This document shows, in pieces, positions 1-7,426 of a DNA stretch of 64,000 nt. The position numbers were made by a program, and so were the translations under genes. The notes beneath the pieces are model-generated. The model was given only the letters and a program-made list of their open reading frames with translations. It ran no database searches and was not told where the DNA came from. Numbering within the stretch: the stretch's first letter is position 1; every line of letters begins with the position of its first letter. This DNA comes from Varunaivibrio sulfuroxidans (GTDB lineage Bacteria; Pseudomonadota; Alphaproteobacteria; Rhodospirillales; Magnetovibrionaceae): the NCBI RefSeq assembly GCF_029318635.1, contig NZ_CP119676.1:636614-700613 (forward strand), written 5' to 3'.

Positions 1-280
1 GCGGCGCATTGCGCACAGTCCGCACGCGCCCGAAGTCGGCTTCGACCCGATGCAGCGCATCAAGCACGGCGCGCGGGGCGAGATTCGTCGCGATTTCAGC
101 GACGGAATTAACATACCAAGGCTGATCCGAAGCCGGCACCGGCGCGCTACGATACCATGGCGCCACCCTAACCACGTCAATTCCTTGATTTTTCAGCGCG
201 CCTAAGGCCGCTTCGCACGTCGCCCTCGGGTCGCCGTATTGGCGGCTTGAAAGATTTGCCCCTACCGCGATGAATTTCAC
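1..280 (-). CDS. folK: 6-hydroxymethyl-7,8-dihydropterin pyrophosphokinase, N-terminal part (runs off the window)
   Basis: FolK transfers pyrophosphate from ATP to 6-hydroxymethyl-dihydropterin in folate synthesis, in the cytoplasm. The visible 93 codons read without a stop to the window edge. They carry the family N-terminus VGANLSS, then WYRSAPVPASDQPWYVN, which contributes to the pterin and ATP pockets, and RTVRNAP, the start of the conserved Arg/Asn-Ala-Pro motif. I chose the GTG at 278-280 because it stands 4 bases after a GGAGG and begins exactly at the family N-terminus. The catalytic DLDLL motif and the C-terminus lie outside the window. The gene is divergent from the NYN-domain gene. 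Confidence 0.9.
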   Translation of the reverse strand, partial: MKFIAVGANLSSRQYGDPRATCEAALGALKNQGIDVVRVAPWYRSAPVPASDQPWYVNSVAEIATNLAPRAVLDALHRVEADFGRVRTVRNAP

Positions 281-619
281 AATGCCTCCGCCGTCGCAGA
301 CGGTCCTATCGTGGACGTAACGCCACTGGGGTTATGATACAAAATACTTTCGTTCCCCCATGATGTAGCCCAGGGTGCCCCCTCCCGTCACAAAAAAACC
401 TTTTCCCCGCCATAAACAAGGCCTACATGTTCTTTGGAATATTTATAACCTTGCTATATCCGAGCTTAGAACTTAGGTATTAAAGCTCAGATTTCATATC
501 GTTTCATTGCGCCACCCTCGGTATTAACGACCCGCTTTTAGGATCTCTGAAAAACGCTCGGTAACCCGCTCAAAAACGGCAGTCCGACACCTATATTATT
601 GAAGGGATATTTATATATT
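281..619. other. Divergent intergenic region between folK and the NYN-domain gene
   Basis: No gene is supported in these 339 bases. The stretch is clearly more AT-rich than its surroundings from about 400 to 500. It contains a loose inverted repeat, GAGCTT at 462-467 and AAGCTC at 483-488, and AT-rich blocks such as GCTATATCC near 453-461 that could serve as a -10 element for the rightward gene. I cannot assign a promoter with confidence. Confidence 0.45.
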
Positions 620-1273
620 ATGTTCTACCCTCAGCAGAGAATCGGCCTTTTTATTGATGGATCGAATTTGTACGCCGCCGCCAAGGCCCTCGGGTTCGAC
701 ATAGATTATAAACGTCTTCTGGATCACTTCGCCGCCAAGGGTCAACTGGTGCGCGCCTTCTATTATACGGCCCTGCTCGACGATCAAGAATATTCCCCGC
801 TGCGCCCTCTTGTCGATTGGCTGGACTACAACGGCTACACCATGGTCACCAAACCGACCAAGGAATTCACCGACGCCGCCGGACGCCGCAAGATCAAGGG
901 CAACATGGATATCGAATTGGCCATAGACGTCATGGAAATGGCCGTGCATCTGGACCATATCGTCCTTTTTTCCGGCGACGGCGATTTCCGCCGTCTGGTC
1001 GAGGCCGTCCAACGCAAAGGACTGCGCGTGACCGTCGTCAGCACGGTGAAGTCGCACCCTCCGATGGTCGCCGACGAACTGCGCCGTCAGGCCGACGATT
1101 TCATCGAGTTGACCGATTTGCACGCGGCGATATCGCGCAAAGGTGAGCCGCTACGCCAGCAGCACGACAGCTCCCCTCAGCAAATTCAAAAGCCGGATAA
1201 CGACACCAGCGATCACGACGAACGCCCCCTACAAGAGATCAAGGGGCCCGGTGATTTCATGGACATGGCCTGA
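620..1273 (+). CDS. NYN domain protein (LabA/DUF88 family)
   Basis: This 217-residue protein belongs to the NYN (PIN-like) family, whose members are predicted metal-dependent ribonucleases. The acidic residues expected in the active site are visible: Asp13 in LFIDGSNLY, Asp97 in GNMDIELAIDV, and Asp120 and Asp122 in FSGDGDFRRL. The domain fills residues 5-167, and the last 50 residues are polar and low in complexity. An in-frame TTG at 599 would add seven residues, but the ATG at 620 gives the usual alphaproteobacterial start MFYP. The cellular RNA target is unknown. It faces folK and is followed by a tandem repeat and a uracil-DNA glycosylase gene on the same strand. Confidence 0.85.
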   Translation: MFYPQQRIGLFIDGSNLYAAAKALGFDIDYKRLLDHFAAKGQLVRAFYYTALLDDQEYSPLRPLVDWLDYNGYTMVTKPTKEFTDAAGRRKIKGNMDIELAIDVMEMAVHLDHIVLFSGDGDFRRLVEAVQRKGLRVTVVSTVKSHPPMVADELRRQADDFIELTDLHAAISRKGEPLRQQHDSSPQQIQKPDNDTSDHDERPLQEIKGPGDFMDMA

Positions 1274-1316
1274 GACAGGACCTGAGACAGAACTTGAGAC
1301 AGGGCCTGAGACAGGA
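1269..1316. repeat. Four tandem 12-bp repeats (CCTGAGACAGGA type)
   Basis: Four head-to-tail copies of a 12-bp unit occupy 1269-1316, with single-base changes between copies (CCTGAGACAGGA, CCTGAGACAGAA, CTTGAGACAGGG, CCTGAGACAGGA). A decayed half copy follows. The array begins at the stop codon of the NYN gene: the TGA at 1271-1273 lies inside the first unit. Because 12 is a multiple of three, the array would encode a repeating tetrapeptide in any open frame, but I see no gene that uses it. Confidence 0.85.
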
Positions 1317-1434
1317 CTTGAATTGAATGGATTTGTGGACACGCCGCGACGTGTCTTCTATCGTGATGCGCCGCGCTTTCCGCGCACAAGAGAAAGAAGA
1401 CAGCCCCAAACACACACCATGAGGCCCGCCCGAA

Positions 1435-2145
1435 GTGGGAACCCTTCCGCCCCCCCGTGACGACGATACCGCAACGCCGTCTTCGTCGTCATCCTGCCGG
1501 CGGTACGCCGAAGAACCGGACAGCGCTTGCGCGCTGTGCCCGCGCCTAAGCGAATTCCGTAGTCTCAACCGCGTTCAATATCCCGATTTTCACAACGCCC
1601 CCGTTCCCGCCTTCGGCCCTCTGGATAGCGAAATTTTGATTGTCGGCCTGGCCCCCGGCCTGAAGGGAGCGAACCGCACCGCCCGCCCCTTTACCGGGGA
1701 TTGGGCGGGTGATTTACTCTATCCGACGTTATGCGAATTCGCCTTGGCGCAAGGCGTATACGGCGCCAACCCCAACGACGGGCTGACCTTATGCAATTGC
1801 CGCATAACCAATGCCGTGCGTTGCGTGCCGCCGCAAAACAAGGTTACAGCGCACGAGGTCCGAAATTGTGGTGTTTTTTTACGCCACGAAATCGCGGCGA
1901 TGCCCAACCTACGTGCGATATTGGCGCTGGGCGGGGTCGCCCACGGCGGCGTCTTGGCGGCGCTGGGGTACAAAAAAAGCGCCTATCGCTTCGCCCACAA
2001 TGCGCGCCACCGTCTCACCCCCGACCTTTTCCTTCTCGATAGCTATCACTGTTCGCGTTATAATACCAACACCGGTCGCCTGACGGCAAAGATGTTTCGT
2101 GATGTTTTTAAAACACTTACGACTTATATCGCACCCGCGCCGTGA
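1435..2145 (+). CDS. Family 5 uracil-DNA glycosylase (UDGb type, iron-sulfur)
   Basis: The product removes uracil and related damaged bases from DNA as the first step of base excision repair. Motif 1 reads GLAPGLKGANRTARPFTGD (about residues 71-89), and motif 2 reads HCSRYNTNTGRLT (205-217); both are diagnostic of the UDGb family. Four cysteines expected to hold a 4Fe-4S cluster are Cys32 and Cys35 (CALCPRL), Cys130 and Cys145. The start is uncertain. The GTG at 1435 gives 236 residues with a low-complexity Ser/Asp-rich stretch before the first cysteine pair, so translation may begin a little later. It lies downstream of the NYN gene on the same strand. Confidence 0.88.
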   Translation: MGTLPPPRDDDTATPSSSSSCRRYAEEPDSACALCPRLSEFRSLNRVQYPDFHNAPVPAFGPLDSEILIVGLAPGLKGANRTARPFTGDWAGDLLYPTLCEFALAQGVYGANPNDGLTLCNCRITNAVRCVPPQNKVTAHEVRNCGVFLRHEIAAMPNLRAILALGGVAHGGVLAALGYKKSAYRFAHNARHRLTPDLFLLDSYHCSRYNTNTGRLTAKMFRDVFKTLTTYIAPAP

Positions 2146-2185
2146 GCAACGCACACAGCTTGAAACACAATACAGAGCCTTAATC

Positions 2186-2437
2186 ATGGCGGAAATCATC
2201 AATCTTCGACGCTACCGCAAGGCCAAGGCGCGTAAGACCGAAGACACGCAGGCCAGCGTTAATCGCACCTTTTTCGGACGAACGAAAAAAGAAAAAGCGG
2301 CGCAGGACGATGCCACGCGCCGCTTGAAGGACCTCTTGGACGGCCACAAAATCGCCCCACAAGAGCCGCCCGCCACCCCAGGAAGCACCCCAGGCGGTAG
2401 CCCCTCCAACGAGGGACCGCCCGACGATTGCGCCTGA
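2186..2437 (+). CDS. DUF4169 family small protein
   Basis: This 83-residue protein starts MAEIINLRRYRKAKAR and continues with FGRTKKEKAAQDD, the highly basic helical signature of DUF4169, a family of unknown function found mainly in alphaproteobacteria. Its C-terminal third is proline-rich and acidic. An upstream extension of the frame to 2099 exists, but the ATG at 2186 matches the family start. It begins 40 bases after the glycosylase stop, so the two may be cotranscribed. A strong hairpin (GGGATTGGC at 2484-2492 pairing with 2499-2507, loop of six) follows the stop without a T tract. Confidence 0.8.
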   Translation: MAEIINLRRYRKAKARKTEDTQASVNRTFFGRTKKEKAAQDDATRRLKDLLDGHKIAPQEPPATPGSTPGGSPSNEGPPDDCA

Positions 2438-2530
2438 TTTTGTCATCTTGAACGTAACGGTTTGAACACAACCGTTCCGACGTGGGATTGGCGCGCGGGC
2501 CAATCCCGCGGTCGCCTGCGGATGAGGCCT

Positions 2531-2800
2531 TAGGGTCAGAGCCTCTTCATCTGGTGCGCCTGGCGGAGACGAATTTAAGTGTGGATTAGACGGAAAATCC
2601 GCCGCAATGGCCCTCATTGCAAGGGTTTTCCAGCGACATCCGCGCTTAAATTCATCCCGTCCCGCAGGGATTTGTGAAAAATGCCCCAGGTGCGTCGTCG
2701 AAAACTTTTGCAAGTGAACGGCACTTCCGGCAAGTCTTCATCCTAGGTCTGTGATATTTTTCACAAACCAGACGCACCAGACTAACAGGTCCTAACCCTA
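2531..2800. mobile_element. MITE-like element, copy 1 (~270 bp, TA-flanked)
   Basis: The element is about 90% identical over its full length to the one at 23476-23744 (about 26 substitutions and one indel by eye). Its ends are imperfect inverted repeats starting TAGGGTCAG on the left and, read on the other strand, TAGGGTTAGGACC on the right. Both ends coincide with TA dinucleotides, as expected for a TA target duplication. Inner segments are also inverted: GAATTTAAG against CTTAAATTC, and ATTTGTGAAAAAT against ATTTTTCACAAA. No transposase is encoded, so it is non-autonomous. The right-hand TA supplies the TAG stop of the neighbouring DUF4170 gene. TA duplication would fit IS630/Tc1 or IS427-group transposases, which is an inference. 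Confidence 0.8.
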
Positions 2801-3043
2801 GTTATCGTCAGGCGAATCTTCCTGGTGTTCTGGATCGTCGAGCATGCGATGGATGTGAACGAGAACGTATTTCACGTTCGCCTCATCGACATGGGCTTGC
2901 GACGCGCCACGCCAGGCGTCGAGGGCCTCGCGGTTGGACGGGTAGACGCCGACGATATCGAGATTGCGGGGATCGACGAAATCGATACCCTGGGGATCCT
3001 TCACCTCGCCACCGAAGACGAGATGAAGCAAAGATTTAGCCAT
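2798..3043 (-). CDS. DUF4170 family small protein
   Basis: The 81-residue product matches DUF4170: MAKSLLHLVFGGEV, then a central VGVYPSNREALDAWRGASQ and VDEANVKYVLVHIHRML, followed by an acidic tail. The family is of unknown function and typical of alphaproteobacteria. The frame is open 12 codons further upstream, but the ATG at 3041-3043 is preceded by GGAG about ten bases away and fits the family start. Its TAG stop overlaps the terminal TA of the MITE-like element, so the insertion has probably trimmed or replaced the original C-terminus. Confidence 0.8.
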   Translation of the reverse strand: MAKSLLHLVFGGEVKDPQGIDFVDPRNLDIVGVYPSNREALDAWRGASQAHVDEANVKYVLVHIHRMLDDPEHQEDSPDDN

Positions 3044-3324
3044 ATGACCGTGACTCCAAAAGGAAATTAAAGTGGGCACAACATACGGCCCATGACTCTC
3101 GGGAGCAAGAGGGACGGCGCAGGATTATCCTCCTCCCCCAAAAGCACCGCCCCCCTCTTCTTCACCATAAGATTTCTGAAAATTTTACCCCGCGCGCGCC
3201 CGCGCGCCAGCGGGATACATTAAGACGCGCACACCTCTATTTTACACTGTCTAAGAATAACGCACGCCCCCTTAAAATCCCTCTCCCCACAGCCTCGCGC
3301 AAACACCCACTCCACCCATGCGCC

Positions 3325-3341
3325 AATTAGACTGTCTAATT
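3325..3341. promoter_or_regulatory. Perfect 8-1-8 palindrome, candidate MerR-type operator
   Basis: AATTAGAC T GTCTAATT is a perfect inverted repeat around one central base. It ends three bases before the -35 element of the promoter at 3345-3375. A 6-1-6 relative with one mismatch (TTGGAC A GTCTAA) lies at 3388-3400 between the promoter and the start codon. A half site ACTGTCTAA lies at 3246-3254. The repeated, symmetrical occurrence around one promoter suggests a dimeric DNA-binding protein, most simply the product of the gene downstream. Binding itself is inference. Confidence 0.65.
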
Positions 3342-3344
3342 AAC

Positions 3345-3375
3345 TTGACACGACTTCCTTTTACACCTTCATAAT
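3345..3375 (+). promoter_or_regulatory. Candidate promoter with 19-bp spacer for the MerR-cyclase gene
   Basis: A consensus -35 TTGACA (3345-3350) is separated by 19 bases from CATAAT (3370-3375), a one-mismatch -10. A 19-bp spacer is too long for good sigma-70 activity alone but is the usual spacing at promoters activated by MerR-family proteins. However, the palindromes sit outside the spacer rather than in it, so the mode of control may differ from classical MerR. Confidence 0.55.
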
Positions 3376-3443
3376 AAGACATTGAATTTGGACAGTCTAA
3401 ACGCAATCAGCCGAAACAGCCTGATGCAGAGTGGCCGCATTCC

Positions 3444-5021
3444 ATGATTAGCAGTAAAGAAATTATTTTAAAAACAGATATTTCCAGGGCTACTCTTAAC
3501 AATTACATCACCCTTAACCTTATTCCACGCCCCAGGATCGGCCAAGCCACGTCCAAAACAGGAAAAGCCGTGCGTATGGGGTTTTTCCCAGACTCTGTCT
3601 TAGACACTATAAACACCATTAAAAATTTGAAAAAAAAAGGCTTTTCAATGTCCGATATCGTTGATCAATTGCTGCGCGGGGCACATCCCGGTCTCCCCCA
3701 AGGCAAAGCCGCCCCCGCCCCCATCAAAAGCGCACCATCGGATACGGACGACCGAGATTTCGATGGGCCGCGCGCGGCGACGGAACAGGCGATGCCGCCC
3801 TCGCCCACCGTGGGAACGCGCACCCAGCCTCCTCAATTGAGTCTGGATCAGGTCGATTGCCCCGCTTACATGGTCAACAATTTGTTCGAGTTGGAATGGT
3901 ATAATCGACACACCCTCGACTCTCTTTTGAGCGACGTGGAAGATGTCTCGTCTGATATCACAGAGCGTAATTTGTTCGGTCTGTTCCTAAAAACCCCTGC
4001 CCTACGCCGGTGCGAAGGGTTCGAGGCGTTGATGCGCTTTCACTTAGCCATCGCCAAGAACCGGATGCAGCGCTCCACCCTTTTAAACCGCGACAACGCA
4101 TTGGACGAGGATGACATCCGTCTGCTCGCCGAACTTTACGATGACACCGAAGCCCAGCCCAAGGGGCAGATGTTACATTGTCAGGTTAACATGGCGGCGA
4201 GAGGGGCGCCGGAAAACTGGTACAATCTGTATGCCTCATTTTTTCGCGAGGGTCTGTTTTTCGTCTACGCCCCCCTGGACGAGGCCCATAGCGAATTGGC
4301 CGACCTTCTCGCTCGGCGTGATATCGTCATCCGCGACTTGCTAAAAAAACGCCGCCCTTATCTCACGCACCTTTCCGTCCTCGTCGCCGATCTTCAAAAT
4401 TCGGTCAAGATTTGCGCCGAACTGCCGCCCGAGGAATACTTCGAATTGATTAACCAAATTTGGTCAACAATGGCGCCTAAACTGCGTAAATACTACGCCA
4501 CGCATGGCAAGCATGTGGGCGATGGTATGGTCTATTACTTTTTTCCCCAGCCTGATTGCAATTATATCCTCAACGCCATGCGCTGCGCTTTCGAAATGAA
4601 GGCGGCAATCGCCGAAATTGACAAGGAATGGCGCAAACGAAAAAACTGGATGAACGTCCTCAAACTTAATATCGGCCTCGTCGAGGGACGGGAATGGTTC
4701 GGCACCTACCAAACGCCGACTCAAATTGAATTCACGGTCCTCGGCGATTCGATCAACATGGCCGGACGCCTCAGCGATTTCGCCCGCGAGGGCGCGATAT
4801 GGGTCACCAAAAGCATGCTCGGACAACTATCGTCGAACGAGCGCGACAAGATCAGCTATGGCATCCGCCGAAAAAGTCAGGATGGTGCGGAAATTCTAGT
4901 GCCCAACACGTATTCGCGCGTTTCCAATCTGATCGACCTGAATAACCCCAAACATGATAAATTTCACGATATCGCCGTAATTCCGGTGGCCGAAATCCTC
5001 GATATCGAGACACCGGCATGA
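3444..5021 (+). CDS. MerR-type HTH domain fused to a class III nucleotide cyclase
   Basis: The 525-residue protein joins a DNA-binding domain to a cyclic-nucleotide-producing domain. Residues 1-77 resemble a MerR HTH (ISSKEIILKTDISRATLNNYI, then a wing and KKKGFSMSDIVDQLL). Residues 80-135 are a Pro/Ala-rich linker and 140-300 form an unassigned helical region. Residues 305-475 form a class III cyclase domain with both metal-binding aspartates (Asp316 in LVADLQ, Asp360 in KHVGDG), the purine-selecting Lys356 and Thr431, and the transition-state residues Asn438 and Arg442 in GDSINMAGRL. The catalytic set therefore looks complete and suited to ATP. No transmembrane segment is present, so it is cytoplasmic. 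Symmetrical sites surround its own promoter, so autoregulation is likely. Shine-Dalgarno signal is weak. Confidence 0.85.
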   Translation: MISSKEIILKTDISRATLNNYITLNLIPRPRIGQATSKTGKAVRMGFFPDSVLDTINTIKNLKKKGFSMSDIVDQLLRGAHPGLPQGKAAPAPIKSAPSDTDDRDFDGPRAATEQAMPPSPTVGTRTQPPQLSLDQVDCPAYMVNNLFELEWYNRHTLDSLLSDVEDVSSDITERNLFGLFLKTPALRRCEGFEALMRFHLAIAKNRMQRSTLLNRDNALDEDDIRLLAELYDDTEAQPKGQMLHCQVNMAARGAPENWYNLYASFFREGLFFVYAPLDEAHSELADLLARRDIVIRDLLKKRRPYLTHLSVLVADLQNSVKICAELPPEEYFELINQIWSTMAPKLRKYYATHGKHVGDGMVYYFFPQPDCNYILNAMRCAFEMKAAIAEIDKEWRKRKNWMNVLKLNIGLVEGREWFGTYQTPTQIEFTVLGDSINMAGRLSDFAREGAIWVTKSMLGQLSSNERDKISYGIRRKSQDGAEILVPNTYSRVSNLIDLNNPKHDKFHDIAVIPVAEILDIETPA

Positions 5022-5060
5022 GGCATCCCGCGAGGAACCGCCATGGCCGGCGCCCCGGCC

Positions 5061-5765
5061 CTAACCGTAGCGTTCTTCCTTCCACGGGTCGGCGCTATTG
5101 TGATAGCCGCGGGTTTCCCAGAACCCCGGCGCGTCCTTGTCCACGAAGGTGATGTGCCTGACCCACTTCGCACTTTTCCAAAAATACAGTTTGGGAATGA
5201 CAGGACGCATCGGACCGCCGTGCTCACGGGTGATGTCCGCCCCGTTCCACTGGCGCGCCAGGACGACATCATCGTCGTCGAAGGCCTTCAAGGGAACGTT
5301 GGTGGTGTAGCCGTCGTGGCTGTGAAAGATCAAAAAAGCCGCTTCGGACCGGGGCCGCACGATATCCAGGAAATGGCGCGCGCCGACCCCTTTCCAGGTA
5401 TTGTCATAGCGCGACCACGTGGTGACGCAGTGAATGTCCGTAGTTCGTTCGACCTGGGGCTGGGCCAGGAAATCGCGCCAATCCCAGGAAATCGGATTTT
5501 CGATCAATCCGGACACGCCGAACGCCCACCGATCGGGCGTAATGTCGGGACGCACCCCCAGATCGAGAACCGGCCAGTCCCGCGTCAGGCGTTGGCCGGG
5601 CGGAAGGCGGTCGCGCCTCCCCTCGGACGGCGTCGGCGGGTCCTCGCCCGTCAGGGCGCGGCCCTCGCGCGCCCACTTTTGCTTGGTGTCGAGGAGCTTT
5701 CGGTTGATCTCCCCCAAAATCGCGCCGGGGGTTTTTCCGCTCGGCGGATGGTCATCGTCGCCCAT
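5061..5765 (-). CDS. Sulfite oxidase-type molybdopterin oxidoreductase
   Basis: This 234-residue protein is a single oxidoreductase molybdopterin-binding domain of the sulfite oxidase fold. Cys113 in DIHCVTTWSRYDNTWKGV is the expected molybdenum ligand. RQWNGADITREHGGPMRPVIP and KWVRHITF are further family motifs. There is no signal peptide, so unlike MsrP (YedY) it should be cytoplasmic. The substrate cannot be told from sequence. The ATG at 5763-5765 follows GGAGG with an eight-base gap; the frame is open further upstream only through the smpB coding region. It converges with the MerR-cyclase gene, 39 bases apart. Confidence 0.85.
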   Translation of the reverse strand: MGDDDHPPSGKTPGAILGEINRKLLDTKQKWAREGRALTGEDPPTPSEGRRDRLPPGQRLTRDWPVLDLGVRPDITPDRWAFGVSGLIENPISWDWRDFLAQPQVERTTDIHCVTTWSRYDNTWKGVGARHFLDIVRPRSEAAFLIFHSHDGYTTNVPLKAFDDDDVVLARQWNGADITREHGGPMRPVIPKLYFWKSAKWVRHITFVDKDAPGFWETRGYHNSADPWKEERYG

Positions 5766-5802
5766 AACGTGTCCTCCGTAAGAGATAGCGGTCTGTTCGC
5801 GC

Positions 5803-6288
5803 TTAACCGTGCGCGCGCAGCAAGCGGGCCTTGTCGCGCTTCCAGTCGCGTTCCTTGGTCGTTTCGCGCTTATCGCCCCTGGTCTTTCCCTTGGCCAAAC
5901 CGACATCGACCTTGGCGACGCCCCGGTCGTTGAAATAGATCGACAGCGGCACCAACGTCATGCCGTCGCGGCGCACCGCCATCGAGAGCGTTTCAATTTC
6001 GCGCCGGTGGGCGAGCAGCTTGCGCGGGCGGCGCGGATTTTCATGGCCGAAATGGCTGGCCGCGTCGTACTCGGGGATATAGGCGTTGATCAGCCATAGC
6101 TCGCCGTCTTTTTCGGTGGCGTAGGACTCGGCGATCGTCGCGTGGCCCTGGCGCAGGGATTTGACCTCGCTGCCCGCGAGCATGATCCCCAGTTCGAAGT
6201 TTTTCTCGATGAAATAGTCGTGGCGCGCCTTACGGTTCTGCGCCACGACGTTTTCTTGGCTTTTTTTCTTACGATTTTTACCGGCCAT
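5803..6288 (-). CDS. smpB: SsrA-binding protein SmpB
   Basis: SmpB binds tmRNA and brings it to stalled ribosomes for trans-translation. The 161-residue product has the expected core ([50 protein letters not shown]) and a basic C-terminal tail ([20 protein letters not shown]) that enters the mRNA channel. Length is normal. The tmRNA gene itself is not in this window. smpB is 39 bases downstream of dapA on the same strand, so the two are likely cotranscribed, with the molybdopterin oxidoreductase gene following. Confidence 0.97.
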   Translation of the reverse strand: MAGKNRKKKSQENVVAQNRKARHDYFIEKNFELGIMLAGSEVKSLRQGHATIAESYATEKDGELWLINAYIPEYDAASHFGHENPRRPRKLLAHRREIETLSMAVRRDGMTLVPLSIYFNDRGVAKVDVGLAKGKTRGDKRETTKERDWKRDKARLLRAHG

Positions 6289-6327
6289 CGTTTCTACACT
6301 GCACCCTCACGCCCGAAACGCCGCGCC

Positions 6328-7200
6328 TCATAACAGCCGCGCGTCTTTCAGGGCTTTTTCCACCCGCGCCTTCGACGCCGGAGTGATCTCGCACAACGGC
6401 AGGCGCATTTCATCGGAGCAAATACCCAGTAATTTCGCCGCGTATTTCACCGGACCCGGGCTGGTCTCGCAGAACATCGCCTGATGGAGCGGCATCAGCG
6501 TTTCCTGGATCGCCATCGCGCCTTTAAGGTCGCCCTCACGCCAGGAGCGTTGCATGTCCGCACAAAGCTTCGGAGCGATGTTCGCGGTGACGGAAATGCA
6601 CCCCGAACCACCGGCGGCCAAGTACGGCAGCGCCGTCGCGTCCTCGCCGGACAATTGGCAAAACGCCCCCTTGATCGCCACCCGTTCGGCCAAAGGACGG
6701 GACAGATCGGCAGTCGCGTCCTTGACGCCCACGATACGGTCCAATTCGGCGAGCCGCGCCATGGTTTCGACCGACATGTTCACCACCGACCGACCGGGAA
6801 TATTATAGATGATGATGGGGATATCCACGTTGTCGTGAATTTCCTTGTAGTGGCGGTACAAACCTTCCTGGGTCGGCTTGTTGTAGTAGGGCGTAACCAC
6901 CAGCGCCGCATCCGCGCCGGATTTCTGGGCATGACGGGTCAGAGCGATCGCCTCGGCAGTGGAGTTGGAGCCCGCCCCCGCGATCACGGGGACCCTACCG
7001 GCGGCCACCTCGATGGTCACTTCGCTCACCCGCATGTGTTCTTGGTGACTGAGCGTCGGCGATTCCCCCGTCGTTCCGCAGGGAATCAAGCCGTCCGTGC
7101 CTTGTTCAATGTGCCACTCGACGAATTTTCGAAAAGCGCCCTCGTCGATTTTTCCATCTTTCATGGGGGTAATCAGGGCGACGAGCGATCCCTTGAACAT
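6328..7200 (-). CDS. dapA: 4-hydroxy-tetrahydrodipicolinate synthase
   Basis: DapA condenses pyruvate with aspartate semialdehyde, the first committed step toward lysine and diaminopimelate for peptidoglycan. The 290-residue protein has PCGTTGESPTL near residue 40, YYNKPTQEG with the catalytic-triad Tyr106, YNIPGR with Tyr132, and the Schiff-base Lys160 in GVKDATADL. Length and motifs are standard for the family, with no sign of damage. It is divergent from the lytic transglycosylase gene, with 226 bases between the starts. Confidence 0.97.
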   Translation of the reverse strand: MFKGSLVALITPMKDGKIDEGAFRKFVEWHIEQGTDGLIPCGTTGESPTLSHQEHMRVSEVTIEVAAGRVPVIAGAGSNSTAEAIALTRHAQKSGADAALVVTPYYNKPTQEGLYRHYKEIHDNVDIPIIIYNIPGRSVVNMSVETMARLAELDRIVGVKDATADLSRPLAERVAIKGAFCQLSGEDATALPYLAAGGSGCISVTANIAPKLCADMQRSWREGDLKGAMAIQETLMPLHQAMFCETSPGPVKYAAKLLGICSDEMRLPLCEITPASKARVEKALKDARLL

Positions 7201-7426
7201 GACGAACTCCTACTTCATTTGCGGTACGTATCGTGCCCCGGAGACTATCTCTTCGCGTAAAGTCCGGCAAGCGTCACATCATATCGAGACAATTGTTTTC
7301 ACCCGACGTCTTCATCCGATGTTTTTCTCCCGATTGGCGCTCGTTCCGAATTTAACCGCTTTCTTTATCGGACCCCCCCTTTCTTTCTTGAGCGCGCCGC
7401 TGCGAAGGCCTAGGTTTTTCGGTGTA

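Larger units (their letters stand above)
3044..3443. other. Control region upstream of the MerR-cyclase gene
   Basis: These 400 bases hold no gene I can support. The first half is pyrimidine-rich on the plus strand. The second half carries three copies of a GTCTAA half site and a promoter-like pair, listed separately. The DUF4170 gene must also be expressed from this region in the opposite direction, but no clear promoter for it is visible. Confidence 0.6.

Noticed and set aside
2180-2713. A 177-codon minus-strand frame through the MITE
   Set aside because: It crosses the element boundary and the DUF4169 gene antisense. The second MITE copy does not keep a comparable frame, so I do not believe the element encodes a protein.
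5043-5933. A 296-codon open frame on the plus strand
   Set aside because: It lies antisense over the molybdopterin oxidoreductase and smpB genes, which have clear family motifs. GC-rich coding DNA often keeps the opposite strand open.
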